DNA of 64,000 bases from Paenisporosarcina sp. OV554 (GTDB taxonomy: Bacteria; Bacillota; Bacilli; Bacillales_A; Planococcaceae): positions 1 through 64,000 of the forward strand of contig NZ_QBUC01000021.1 of the NCBI RefSeq assembly GCF_003058165.1, read 5' to 3'. How positions within the stretch are numbered: the stretch's first letter is position 1; each line of letters opens with the position of its first letter. A program made the position numbers and the translations under genes. This document shows, piece by piece, positions 1 to 7,887 of this stretch. Below the pieces are notes generated by a model. That model was not told where the DNA came from. It did not search any database and saw only the letters and a program-made list of their open reading frames with translations.

Positions 1-594
1 GTAACAAAAGTGTCTTTACATCCATTTTCTATTCCCTCCAATTTAATCCCTTTAATAGATAATCCCTTTGGTCAAAATTCATTTGCGGCGTGTTGTAGAT
101 AGCTCACTAATTAAGGTGTCATGCCAATTCCTTGTTCAATTAAACTGGCCCTTTAACGGAACAATGAACGTTCCTTTATTTGGAAAATTCTGATAACCTT
201 AGTTTACCATAGGTTGTGTTAACTGGGAAAGAACAACTGTCTAAAACCATTTTGGTTATCGTAAAGTTATCTTTTATATGTTTGATGGTGTCTAAGGATT
301 GGAACCAGCTCAAATAATGGTGTTCTGCTTCAATGCATTTTGGCACATAAAACGAGTTACAAATGGGACGGAGAAAAAATCTGTAAAAATGTAGAATGAA
401 AAACGAACAAAAACAACGGTTTTTTAAAGTTACTTCCGAGTCGATATGTTATGTCAACCTAGGGTGCATACGTGATACAATCCAGCTGAGCATTTGAATT
501 GAGGTTTACGAACGAATCATCTAGTTTCTTTTTCAACTAATAGGCAGGTTATTTTAACAAGAAGGTATCCAGTCAATTGAAAGAAGGGGATTTA
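1..594. other. Intergenic region with no complete gene
   Basis: I see no credible complete gene here. Positions about 431-560 hold one copy of a composite dispersed repeat (ATGTCAACCTAGG at 450, then GAATCATCTAGTTTC) that runs into a degenerate type-A stem-loop (CAACTAATAGGCAGG). Related copies lie near 1310 and 30205. The left edge may carry the end of a neighbouring gene, but nothing recognisable. Confidence 0.5.
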
Positions 595-846
595 ATGAGA
601 AAATATGTACTTCTTAAAGAAGTAGTAGATAAGATATGTAAAGTAATGATATATGAGTCATTTGAAGATGTTGCTGTGTACTTATATGACTCCATAAGCG
701 ATACTTCTTGTTTTGCGGATTTTTCATTTGAAACAATAGAAGAGGCAGAGAAGTACTGTAAAGAATTAGGAATTAGAGATATAGATTGGTGTTTTATTGA
801 TGATCCATTGGAAGGTTGTAAACACGACTTAATTGGATATCACTAG
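595..846 (+). CDS. Small hypothetical protein, immunity-like orphan
   Basis: An 83-residue soluble acidic protein of unknown function. I chose ATG 595 because AAGAAGGGG lies at 581-589; the in-frame TTG at 577 has no ribosome site. The C-terminal part reads WCFIDDPLEGCKHD, a motif I associate with small soluble orphan proteins often found near polymorphic-toxin immunity genes, but this is only resemblance. It is preceded by a degenerate type-A repeat (about 530-556) and followed by another (about 856-890). Confidence 0.6.
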   Translation: MRKYVLLKEVVDKICKVMIYESFEDVAVYLYDSISDTSCFADFSFETIEEAEKYCKELGIRDIDWCFIDDPLEGCKHDLIGYH

Positions 847-910
847 ATTTTCTTCTTAAACTATCGGGGCAGGATTGTTAGTAACGAAGAAAGAGAAGGA
901 GAAGATGTAA

Positions 911-1270
911 ATGGAAAAAGTAAAAAAGTTTTTACGCTCACTCATCTTTAAAAATTACGATGAATTTGCAATAGTTTTAGGCTACACAGATTGGAAAGTT
1001 GCCGACGAAAACACGTTTTATGTTTATCGAATAGAACCAGATGCAGGTTGGCATGTGACAGAACTCCCTAATAAAAAGTGGGCAGTTTGGAATGATGAAG
1101 GACAACCCCCATATTCTATCAAGGTATTTGCAACGTGGTACGAAGCGATTGGGCAACTTCGAAAGTTATTTGAGGAAAAGGGATTACCAGAGGAATACTG
1201 GATGCCTGAAGGATTTGATGAGAATGAAAATGTATTTATGAAAGAACCTGACAGAGATAAAAAAATGTAA
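911..1270 (+). CDS. Hypothetical protein
   Basis: A 119-residue soluble, Trp-rich acidic protein with no recognised domain. AGAAGGAGAAG lies just upstream of ATG 911. No signal peptide or membrane segment is visible. A type-A-like repeat (AAACTATCGGGGCAGG, about 861-876) sits directly upstream. The setting of several short unrelated soluble orphans in a row resembles an accessory or immunity-gene region; function unknown. Confidence 0.6.
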   Translation: MEKVKKFLRSLIFKNYDEFAIVLGYTDWKVADENTFYVYRIEPDAGWHVTELPNKKWAVWNDEGQPPYSIKVFATWYEAIGQLRKLFEEKGLPEEYWMPEGFDENENVFMKEPDRDKKM

Positions 1271-1531
1271 ACATGATGTGAATAAAGTTTTTATGAACCT
1301 AGTTGGATACTTCCCAATTGTGGTGTTATGTCAACCTAGGATGTATGAGAGATGTATGCTGGTTCAGTGATTGAATCGATATTTAACGGACGGATCATCC
1401 CGTTACCACTTCAATTTATTGGAGATTTTAGTTTCATGTAGTGGAGGTACGGTTAAAAGGTATTAATTCTTTCATTACTTAATTAGGAAAGTTAAAATAA
1501 GCATTACACTATTTAATAAAGGAGGATACCA

Positions 1532-2275
1532 ATGGTAAGTATGTCTGCTACTATTTTTACCCGGAAAAATATCGCTGACAGCGAAGTTGCCGAGGCAATT
1601 CTCAATATAATGTCCGTCGCTGGTTTTACTCCAGAGAAAATTGGATTGTTTGAACCCCTTAAAACGACATTTACAAAACAAGAATTTATAAGAATGTGGT
1701 TGGATGAAAGCCCAGGCTGTTACGACGAAGAAGTGGGGATGACTGGAACAGCTGGGGGAATGATTGCAAAGATAAAAAAACCAAACTTTTCTCTATATGT
1801 TAGTTGGTGGGATTGCCCTGACAAAAAGAGTTTCAACACGCTGGACTTCTACTTTACAAAACAAACATTCAAAAGCCATCGTTCCGATATAGAAAAATTG
1901 TTTAAAGACTCATTGGCAGTGACAAATGGGTTTTATGGCTATATATCTGAAAGTAATGTTGAAGATCGTCAACATGTAACTGGAACACTAAAAACCAGAC
2001 TTCCTGGAATTTTCTGGTGCAACTATTTTGGGGAATCATTTTTAAACTTTTTTGGTAAAGAGAAAATTCAAAAATACCCTTGGTGGAAGGTTGAAAAGGG
2101 ACACAATAATGGCCAATATTTATATTTAACTGAAAGCCCATTAGACGAACTTCTTAGAGACGCTTCTTATGAACGAAAAGCTAAGAAATACTTAGGTGAG
2201 ACTTCTTTTGGGGACGAAGATCAATATAGAAAAAAACCGGATATTATACAAGTGAAATCTGTTCCACCTATGTAA
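1532..2275 (+). CDS. Hypothetical protein, possibly immunity-like
   Basis: A 247-residue soluble protein with start ATG 1532 placed six bases after GGAGG (1521-1525). The C-terminal half contains LPGIFWCNYFGESFLNFFG followed by a PWW/YLTESP stretch, which is loosely reminiscent of type VI immunity (Imm52/DUF3396-like) proteins; I could not confirm this. No transmembrane segment. A second copy of the ATGTCAACCTAGG composite repeat lies about 1325-1400 upstream. Function unassigned. Confidence 0.6.
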   Translation: MVSMSATIFTRKNIADSEVAEAILNIMSVAGFTPEKIGLFEPLKTTFTKQEFIRMWLDESPGCYDEEVGMTGTAGGMIAKIKKPNFSLYVSWWDCPDKKSFNTLDFYFTKQTFKSHRSDIEKLFKDSLAVTNGFYGYISESNVEDRQHVTGTLKTRLPGIFWCNYFGESFLNFFGKEKIQKYPWWKVEKGHNNGQYLYLTESPLDELLRDASYERKAKKYLGETSFGDEDQYRKKPDIIQVKSVPPM

Positions 2276-2609
2276 AGATAAAATACTTAGTGTCGGATAG
2301 GTTACTGAACTTAGATTGTTGAACGAGTTCTTGAACATTAATGAAAGAGTTAACCCTCACAAAACACTGTAAATATAGAGTGTTCATTAACTCCTGAGTT
2401 TAGTTACATAGACGCTTAAAAGTAGCAAAATCCAAATATGGACGATGAGTAAAGGTTTTTTAAAGATCATTTGGATATTTATGTTAAAATTAACATAGAA
2501 ATGTGAAGGTTTCTATTTAAATTAAGTAGCACGCACTTTAGTTAAAGAAAGCTTTGCCGCAAATGAACTAAATTTTAGGTAATGAAATATAGAAAAGGGG
2601 AATGTCACA
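2276..2609. other. Intergenic region, AT-rich, no gene
   Basis: This 334-base gap holds no ORF with a ribosome site. The last bases (AAAAGGGG near 2593-2600) serve the downstream gene. No clear terminator or repeat was found. Confidence 0.4.
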
Positions 2610-3068
2610 ATGAAATTAGCGGAAGCTCTAATTTTACGTACTGATTGCCAAAAGAGAATAGAGCAATTAAAAAATCGATTAATTCAAAATGCAAAGATAC
2701 AAGAAGGCGAATCTCCAAATGAGGATCCGAAAGAATTAGAAAAAGAACTAACTAATTTGTTAAGTCAATTAAAGCATCTTATTAAAAGAATTAACCGAAC
2801 AAATTTGCAAACACCATTTAATACAAATCAATCACTGGCAGATGCTTTAACTGAACGTGAAATACTGGGACAAGAAAGAAAAATTTATAGTGAGTTACTT
2901 GAACAAGCTTCTTTGCGTCAAGACCGTTACTCTAGGTCAGAAATTAAATTCATAACAACAATCAATGTAAAAGAGACACAAAATTATGTTGATGAGTTGT
3001 CTCGAAAATATAGATTGTTTGATACGAAAATTCAAGAATTAAATTGGCTTACAAACTTAGTGGAATAA
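2610..3068 (+). CDS. DIP1984 family protein
   Basis: 152 residues, full length for the DIP1984 family. The start MKLAEALILRTDCQKRIEQL and the segment ELTNLLSQLKHLIKRINRTN are typical of the family, which is predicted to be mostly helical with coiled-coil tendency and has no established function. ATG 2610 follows AAAAGGGG with normal spacing. It stands alone between repeat-rich intergenic stretches, so context gives no functional hint. Confidence 0.85.
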   Translation: MKLAEALILRTDCQKRIEQLKNRLIQNAKIQEGESPNEDPKELEKELTNLLSQLKHLIKRINRTNLQTPFNTNQSLADALTEREILGQERKIYSELLEQASLRQDRYSRSEIKFITTINVKETQNYVDELSRKYRLFDTKIQELNWLTNLVE

Positions 3069-3100
3069 ATTTAATAGTCGGTAACGAAATGAAAAGGCGA

Positions 3101-3180
3101 GTACAAAACCCACCAACGGGTAAAGTTGGCTTCAGCAAGGGTTTCGGGGTAACCCTAGAGGTTCAAGTCCTCTTTTGACA
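3101..3180 (+). other. tRNA-like relic (class II shape)
   Basis: Four successive hairpins occur: ACCC/GGGT (3108-3121), a weak TTG/CAA arm with loop GCTTCAG, AGGGTT/AACCCT (3138-3156, like a long variable arm) and AGAGG-TTCAAGT-CCTCT (3157-3173), which is a textbook T-arm. Downstream TTTG can pair with CAAA at 3104-3107, but the rest of the acceptor stem fails and no CCA is present. A decayed tRNA or an attachment-site scar are both possible; a functional tRNA is unlikely. Confidence 0.3.
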
Positions 3181-3356
3181 AGTTATACCCATTACTTTTA
3201 CATGAGTATATAATAATTATACAAATTACAACCATGTACTGATTTTCATTTCGTGAGGGTGGGTAAGGGGACTAGATTTATTTAAGTTTTTATATATTTC
3301 TCATCTTGTTTAACTAACGCTTGCTTTACGTCACTAGGAGTAAAGCTTTTTTCATA

Positions 3357-3383
3357 TTCAACTAACGGGGCAGGTTAGTTGAA
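3357..3383 (+). repeat. Type-A dispersed stem-loop repeat
   Basis: Perfect hairpin: arms TTCAACTAAC and GTTAGTTGAA around loop GGGGCAG. The same motif recurs at 4414-4440, 41237-41263 and, with changes, at 41843-41875, 42524-42558, 44817-44845 and 30314-30345, nearly always 40-120 bases upstream of a short gene. Here it precedes the gene at 3436. Confidence 0.85.
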
Positions 3384-3435
3384 GAAGAAGTGGGCTTAAT
3401 ATTATGAAGAATATGTAATAAAGGAGGCGATGAAA

Positions 3436-3942
3436 ATGATAGGGAAATATAAAGGGGAAATTAACGAAATAGTTTACAATCACACTGTTTACTACAATGG
3501 GAAATATAGATATTACCCAACCATTACAGAGTTAAAAGGAATATTAGATGAGATTATTAGTTCTGATTCAACTACCGAATACATTAGGATTACACCATTC
3601 TATAAAAATGAAGAAGTAGATATGCAAATTGAATTCGAGGAATTTAAGTTTTATATAGAATGTAGAGATTGGTTTGATGAGAAAATTCAAGAGATGCACA
3701 TCTTAGATTGTCTCGATCCCATTGATACCCAAAGAACACTTAATAATTTAAGATTAGGGGCAATTTTATATCCTTTATGTAAGAATAATGATGTGGATTC
3801 TTATCAAAAAGCACTTAAAAAATATAAAGAATCTTTAAGGGAAATCATGCCTCAAATGATGGGAATTGCAAAATCAGAAATGGAATTAAAAGAAGAACAT
3901 TTGCCTTTTGGATATTTCTGCTTTGAAATTCATAGTGGGTAA
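3436..3942 (+). CDS. Hypothetical protein
   Basis: 168-residue soluble protein, no recognised family. I prefer ATG 3436 over the ATG at 3430 because AAGGAGG ends at 3427, which leaves only two bases to the first ATG and eight to the second. The sequence is rich in Tyr, Glu and Lys with no signal or membrane segment. It is bracketed by a type-A stem-loop upstream (3357-3383) and a type-B stem-loop directly after its stop (3950-3974). Confidence 0.65.
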   Translation: MIGKYKGEINEIVYNHTVYYNGKYRYYPTITELKGILDEIISSDSTTEYIRITPFYKNEEVDMQIEFEEFKFYIECRDWFDEKIQEMHILDCLDPIDTQRTLNNLRLGAILYPLCKNNDVDSYQKALKKYKESLREIMPQMMGIAKSEMELKEEHLPFGYFCFEIHSG

Positions 3943-3949
3943 TACGTTG

Positions 3950-3974
3950 TTCAACTAACGGGTGCTTTAGTTGA
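3950..3974 (+). repeat. Type-B dispersed stem-loop repeat
   Basis: Hairpin with arms TTCAACTAA and TTTAGTTGA around CGGGTGC. It begins eight bases after the stop codon of the gene at 3436. Related copies lie at 41794-41815, 42467-42492, 44768-44793 and about 45272-45295, each shortly after the end of a gene. Confidence 0.8.
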
Positions 3975-4007
3975 TTAAGCAACCCAAAGAGAAATCACCT
4001 TTCTAAA

Positions 4008-4056
4008 AACAACTGAGCCCAATTCATATGCGAATTTGGGCTCAGTTGTATTTTGA
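4008..4056 (+). terminator. Rho-independent terminator
   Basis: Long hairpin ACAACTGAGCCC (4009-4020) with GGGCTCAGTTGT (4038-4049), extended by AATTC/GAATTT, followed by ATTTTGA. It can end transcription of the orphan gene at 3436-3942. Confidence 0.8.
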
Positions 4057-4191
4057 TATTTAAATTTTGAACTGGATAACTGAACAGGTCACTATTTTAA
4101 TACACTTGCTCTTTTTCTTGTATTGGAATACTCCTCATGTATCGCTTTAACGCAAATGACCCACCATTCTTGGAACGCCCAGAACCCTTGA

Positions 4192-4392
4192 TATATAAAG
4201 GTTTTAGGCGTTTTTGTTAGTAATGAAAATGATTTATCATTAAGTGAAGTAAAAGAACAATCAACCGTGTATGTAGAGATGGATGTTATAAATGGATATG
4301 CTGCACATTATAGTTATTTACACACCTCTGATGTCGGGGGATTTGTTTTCCGTGGGTTAAATTCAGAAGGGAAAGTTATATCGGTCCAATAG
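4192..4392 (+). pseudogene. Fragment of an unidentified gene (C-terminal part)
   Basis: An open frame of 66 codons from 4192 to TAG 4390-4392 has coding-like composition and includes YVEMDVINGYAAHYSYLHT and a GGFVFRGLNSEGKV segment, but there is no start codon or ribosome site; TGA 4189-4191 precedes it. It reads as the surviving C-terminal end of a truncated gene. I do not recognise the family. Confidence 0.4.
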
Positions 4393-4413
4393 AATTATAT
4401 ACTATATCGTTTG

Positions 4414-4440
4414 TTCAACTAACGGGGCAGGTTAGTTGAA
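4414..4440 (+). repeat. Type-A dispersed stem-loop repeat
   Basis: Arms TTCAACTAAC and GTTAGTTGAA around GGGGCAG, identical to the copy at 3357-3383. It lies between the fragment ending at 4392 and the small gene at 4492, followed by an unusual run of eight or more C residues (4447-4454). Confidence 0.85.
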
Positions 4441-4491
4441 CAAGGACCCCCCCCATTTAATTGTATAAGCTTAAGAAAAAGGTGATTTTGG

Positions 4492-4650
4492 TTGGAAAGC
4501 GATTCGAAGGTAAGGCAGATATTGCTTGGTGAGGAAATTGATGAACAGGAGTTTGTTGGAATAATCAATAGCATTTATAAGCAAGACTGTTATATCTATG
4601 CGATTATTCCTGAATATGAAGAGGAGTTATTTAACTTACTTTCATTTTAA
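4492..4650 (+). CDS. Small hypothetical protein (52 aa)
   Basis: TTG start at 4492 after AAAAAGGTGAT; the product is a 52-residue acidic peptide with LLGEEIDEQEFVGIINSIY and a CYIYAIIPEYEEE stretch, no signal peptide. Composition and ribosome site suggest a real small gene or the intact N-terminal part of a larger one. It follows a type-A repeat. Overlapping frames at 4598-4804 have no ribosome site and low-complexity Asn runs and were not accepted. Confidence 0.5.
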   Translation: MESDSKVRQILLGEEIDEQEFVGIINSIYKQDCYIYAIIPEYEEELFNLLSF

Positions 4651-4814
4651 AATAAGAGCATTTCTTTGTAATGAGAAATGCTTTTTATTTTTGTCAAAAT
4701 TAAAAGAATATAATAATAACAATAATAATATAATTAAAAACGATATAAGTTTATTTCAAAACAATAAATTATGTGTTAAAGTCAATTTATTATTAAATCA
4801 GTGAGGTGCTTTAA

Positions 4815-5297
4815 ATGAATGTTAAACAAGGTTCAACCACTTTCTTAAAGGTAATTATTTTTCTGATTGGGATTGCGATGCTTGCTTTATGTATCTATTG
4901 GTTGCCTGAAGCAGCCAGAAGAGACGCGATAGAGCGTCCAGGTGATTATTCGCTATATCCACTTTTGGTATGTGCATATGGAATATGTATTACGTTTTCT
5001 GTAGCGTTGTATCAAGTATTTAAACTTTTAACCTATATCGAAAAGAACAATGCTTTCTCTGAGTTATCTCTTAAATCTTTGAAGGTTATAAAAAAATGTG
5101 CTTTTACTGTCATTTTCTTCATTTTGTTAGCAATAGTTTATTTAAGGGTGCATGCTCAATTCACAGGTGACGACCCAGCAGGTCCTATATCACTAAGTCT
5201 AATGGGTATTTTAGCAACAAGTATCATCGCAGCCATTGTGGATGCACTTCAAAAGCCATTAAAAAATGTCCCAGATATTAAGTCAAAAAATGATTAA
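4815..5297 (+). CDS. DUF2975 membrane protein (YoaS-like), copy 1
   Basis: 160-residue protein with four hydrophobic segments (about 10-30, 50-72, 95-113, 125-145) and the family signature YQVFKLLTYIEKNNAFSELS. DUF2975 proteins such as B. subtilis YoaS are usually encoded beside a small XRE regulator (YozG); that is the case here. ATG 4815 follows GAGGTGC. It is followed within 36 bases by a paralogue, indicating a tandem duplication. Membrane function is unknown. Confidence 0.85.
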   Translation: MNVKQGSTTFLKVIIFLIGIAMLALCIYWLPEAARRDAIERPGDYSLYPLLVCAYGICITFSVALYQVFKLLTYIEKNNAFSELSLKSLKVIKKCAFTVIFFILLAIVYLRVHAQFTGDDPAGPISLSLMGILATSIIAAIVDALQKPLKNVPDIKSKND

Positions 5298-5332
5298 CGG
5301 TTTGAGAAAATTTAATTAACGAGGTGATTTTT

Positions 5333-5812
5333 ATGAAACAAGTTACGACACTCTTTTTAAAGCTAGCTGTTATTTTTATAGGAATCCCAGTTCTTGCATT
5401 GTGCATATTTTTAGTGCCCCATATGGCGAATTTCGCAGCAAGATCGTATCCAAATATTGGCTCAATGAAATATCTCGTTTTCATCGTGATGTATGGAGCG
5501 GCTGTGCCTTTTTACTTTGCTCTCTATCAGGCTTTCAATCTTTTACGGTACATTGACGAAAACACAGCGTTCTCGGAATTATCTGTAAAGGCGTTAAAGA
5601 ACATAAAGTGCTGTGCGATTACAATCAGTGGTTTGTATGTATTAGGTTTGCCACTCTTTCATTTTATAGCGAAGAAAGTTGACCCTCCTATTGTATTAAT
5701 GGGACTCATCATCATTTTTGCTTCGTTGGTTATCGCCGTTTTTGCTGCTATCCTCCAACGGCTTCTACAAGAAGCGATTAACATAAAATCAGAAAATGAT
5801 TTTACGGTCTGA
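5333..5812 (+). CDS. DUF2975 membrane protein (YoaS-like), copy 2
   Basis: 159-residue paralogue of the preceding gene, with the same four-segment layout and motif YQAFNLLRYIDENTAFSELS. Start taken at ATG 5333, seven bases after GAGGTGA; the ORF could open at 5324 but without spacing for a ribosome site. The two copies have diverged well beyond the conserved motif, so the duplication is old. The stop is 10 bases before the start of the XRE gene, so an operon is likely. Confidence 0.85.
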   Translation: MKQVTTLFLKLAVIFIGIPVLALCIFLVPHMANFAARSYPNIGSMKYLVFIVMYGAAVPFYFALYQAFNLLRYIDENTAFSELSVKALKNIKCCAITISGLYVLGLPLFHFIAKKVDPPIVLMGLIIIFASLVIAVFAAILQRLLQEAINIKSENDFTV

Positions 5813-5822
5813 GGTGGAGGAT

Positions 5823-6041
5823 ATGGCAATTATTATTAATATTGATGTGATGTTAGCAAAACGAAAAATGAGCGTAACGGAGCTTTCTGAGAGGGTTGGA
5901 ATTACTATGGCGAATATTTCCATTCTGAAAAATGGGAAAGCAAAAGCGGTTCGTTTTTCAACATTAGAAGCGATATGTAAGACTTTGGATTGTCAGCCGG
6001 GTGATATTTTGGAGTACAAAAGCGATGAGGACAATCAATAA
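5823..6041 (+). CDS. XRE-family regulator (YozG-like)
   Basis: 72-residue helix-turn-helix protein: MLAKRKMSVTELSERVGITM, then NISILKNGKAKAVRFSTLE and CKTLDCQPGDILEY, the Cro/CI-like single-domain form that accompanies DUF2975 genes. ATG 5823 is preceded by GGTGGAGG; upstream in-frame ATG 5796 would overlap the previous gene. Likely controls its own operon, as inferred from the conserved pairing. Confidence 0.88.
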   Translation: MAIIINIDVMLAKRKMSVTELSERVGITMANISILKNGKAKAVRFSTLEAICKTLDCQPGDILEYKSDEDNQ

Positions 6042-6087
6042 AAACAGACAACAAATTTATTTAACTAACGGGAGTCGATAGAGAATT

Positions 6088-6119
6088 GAAGGGATAGCCA
6101 TTAAGCTATCCCTTCTTTG
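6088..6119 (+). terminator. Terminator after DUF2975-XRE operon
   Basis: Perfect 11-bp stem GAAGGGATAGC/GCTATCCCTTC with six-base loop, followed by TTTGCG. A degenerate type-A/B repeat (TTTAACTAACGGGAG) lies just before at about 6059. Confidence 0.8.
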
Positions 6120-6139
6120 CGTTTATTGATGTTATTTAC

Positions 6140-6236
6140 TCAGAGAATTCCATTGAGAATTGCAAAAACACGACGTTTAAAATCAGTACGGCCGATATTG
6201 ATTCCACGTGTTTCAATTAAAAAGAATGCCCTTAAA
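6140..6236 (-). pseudogene. C-terminal gene fragment, unidentified
   Basis: On the minus strand an open stretch ends at TGA (6142-6140) and reads LIETRGINIGRTDFKRRVFA followed by ILNGIL. The composition is clearly protein-like, but there is no start and the frame closes upstream. It looks like the terminal remnant of a larger gene; I could not name the family. Confidence 0.35.
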
Positions 6237-6319
6237 TAGGGACATGTCCTTATATTTTAATTTGAAAAGCAAAAAGAATATTTTTTATAATGCTCTTTTT
6301 GCTAATCTTAATTAAACTT

Positions 6320-6679
6320 TTATGGCAATCTCCTGAACGATGAAAATACAGAACTCATCTGCCTTAACGTATTGACTCCATTTGATATTTTCCCTGCGGT
6401 TGTCATCATTTGATTTATATTACCCCACATACTAGGTCTCTGTGAGTAATAATCTTCTTGGGGTGGTCCGAAATTTTGACCTGGTGTAATACCTCGAGGT
6501 CCCTGAAAGGTTGGCCCAGGGTACGGTTGGAACTGTCTTGGATCCTGATATACAGGTTGGAACTGTCTTGGATCCTGATATACAGGTTGGAACTGACTTT
6601 GTTCCCAATAATTTGGTCTAGAGAACGATTGGTATGGCCATGGATTCGGATTTTGAGGATAAAATGGCATATTATTCAC
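6320..6679 (-). CDS. YppG-like Pro/Gln-rich protein with internal repeats
   Basis: 119 residues. The N-terminal two thirds are rich in Pro, Gln, Tyr and Phe and hold a 10-residue repeat FQPVYQDPRQ (two full copies and partial ones), mirrored by a 30-bp DNA repeat at about 6531-6595. The C-terminus NQMMTTAGKISNGVNTLRQM resembles the YppG/coat-protein tail of Bacillus spore-associated proteins. ATG 6679 is preceded by GGGAGGTG. Spore association is inferred from family resemblance. Confidence 0.7.
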   Translation of the reverse strand: MNNMPFYPQNPNPWPYQSFSRPNYWEQSQFQPVYQDPRQFQPVYQDPRQFQPYPGPTFQGPRGITPGQNFGPPQEDYYSQRPSMWGNINQMMTTAGKISNGVNTLRQMSSVFSSFRRLP

Positions 6680-7230
6680 CTCCCTTCTTAGATAGCTCTC
6701 AAGTCTATCCCTTAGCTTGACTGATAAAGAAGTGCTTTCTTCCTGCAGAAATTTAAATGCATTTTCTAGACAGTCTAAGAATAACTACTTCCCTCCAATC
6801 TAAAAAATGAATTCTTAGAAAATGCCATGAATAACCGTGAACTGCATTCATTATGATGAAAATGACAAAACAGCAATTATTGAAAAGAAAACCCTGCTTC
6901 AATGTGTACGTAACTCTTTATCATATGAAAAAATCAAATCCTTGACTGGACAAACTTATGGGTAAAAGAAAAATTACCCTTTTAATTAGATCTCTGCATT
7001 CACGAGGGGGAATTCTAGCTTCAAGCTAAGAATAAGTGAGGAAATGAAGAATGATGGGATATCGTAATCGAAACCGTAAAGGCTGACACATACAAGGGCT
7101 GCCAGTAATAATTCCGCTATTAAGAACCTTATTACATCGAAGTCAAAACCAAGTTTGAAAAGTAAGTAAACTATTTGAATATTTTTGACTACGAGTACAA
7201 CTGCCAGTGCAATAAATACTGTTAACTGAC
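6680..7230. other. Intergenic region of about 550 bases
   Basis: No ORF with a ribosome site is seen on either strand. The first 15 bases hold the ribosome site of the YppG-like gene and the next stretch probably its promoter. The remainder is AT-rich without clear hairpins; it may be decayed coding sequence. Confidence 0.4.
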
Positions 7231-7440
7231 TTAAATCTTTTCTCTAACTCTTTTTTTATTCTTCTTCACGAACTCAGAAAATGTCTGAAGGACTTCTTCT
7301 CTTTGTTCAATAGTATATTCTTCAATTCCAAAGTACTTTTCAGCCAGAGCAATTTGCCGTGTAGAATCAATGCCAACATGTAACAATGTCGGCAGAAGGT
7401 CTAAATCAATCCACGACTTGGTACTGGGTCCTCTGAACAA
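7231..7440 (-). CDS. Hypothetical small protein or C-terminal remnant
   Basis: 69-codon frame with coding-like composition (LPTLLHVGIDSTRQIALAEK then YFGIEEYTIEQREEVLQTFS and a basic tail). The proposed ATG has no good ribosome site. Upstream on the same strand (about 7480-7590) another frame reads YYSKVTDWPFAVLAVSSYFN before a stop, so this is probably the tail of a decayed longer gene. Family not recognised. Confidence 0.35.
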   Translation of the reverse strand: MFRGPSTKSWIDLDLLPTLLHVGIDSTRQIALAEKYFGIEEYTIEQREEVLQTFSEFVKKNKKRVREKI

Positions 7441-7887
7441 TACATAGGAAATGAACTGTACGGAAAATCCACTAGATGCTAGACCACCGGCTTCTTCGTA
7501 ACAATCGGATTACGGTTGAAATAACTGCTGACGGCGAGAACTGCGAAAGGCCAGTCTGTTACTTTCGAGTAATATCGTTTTTCATAAATAAGCTGACATG
7601 GAGATATTTTTTTGAATAATAATCACTATAACTCCGATTGATACGTACCCAAGATGCACAGATACCAAAGGGGAAAAGGTGCCCCCCACAAGAGATGACA
7701 GATTTGTTAAACCGAAATTCTTCAGTTTAGCGTTTCTAACCATATTACATAATTCTCATATTCTTTCCGATATATGGTAAGATAAAGAGTGGTCCTTTTC
7801 AATAAGACAAATTGATTTTTTGCCAAAGTAAGAGATAAGAGATTTAATTCATTAAAAATTATATTATTTCATAAAAGGAGTTTTACT
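7441..7887. other. Intergenic region, probable gene decay
   Basis: Contains the possible minus-strand coding remnant at about 7480-7590 and, at the right end, the ribosome site AAAAGGAG (7873-7880) of the next gene. No complete gene seen. Confidence 0.4.

Larger units (their letters stand above)
3069..3435. other. Intergenic region with tRNA-like relic and stem-loop repeats
   Basis: Between two genes this stretch holds a series of small hairpins resembling a degenerate class II tRNA (3101-3180) and then a type-B-like repeat (about 3310-3335), a T-run, and a perfect type-A repeat at 3357-3383 just before the next gene. No ORF is supported. Confidence 0.5.

Noticed and set aside
1475-1681. Minus-strand ORF
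   Set aside because: Shadow of the gene at 1532-2275 with no ribosome site.
3101-3180. Functional tRNA-Sec (loop contains TCA)
   Set aside because: Anticodon stem has three pairs only, acceptor stem is broken, and no sel genes are near.
4598-4804. 68-codon ORF
   Set aside because: Runs into low-complexity Asn/Ile sequence, has no ribosome site and overlaps the better-supported gene at 4492.
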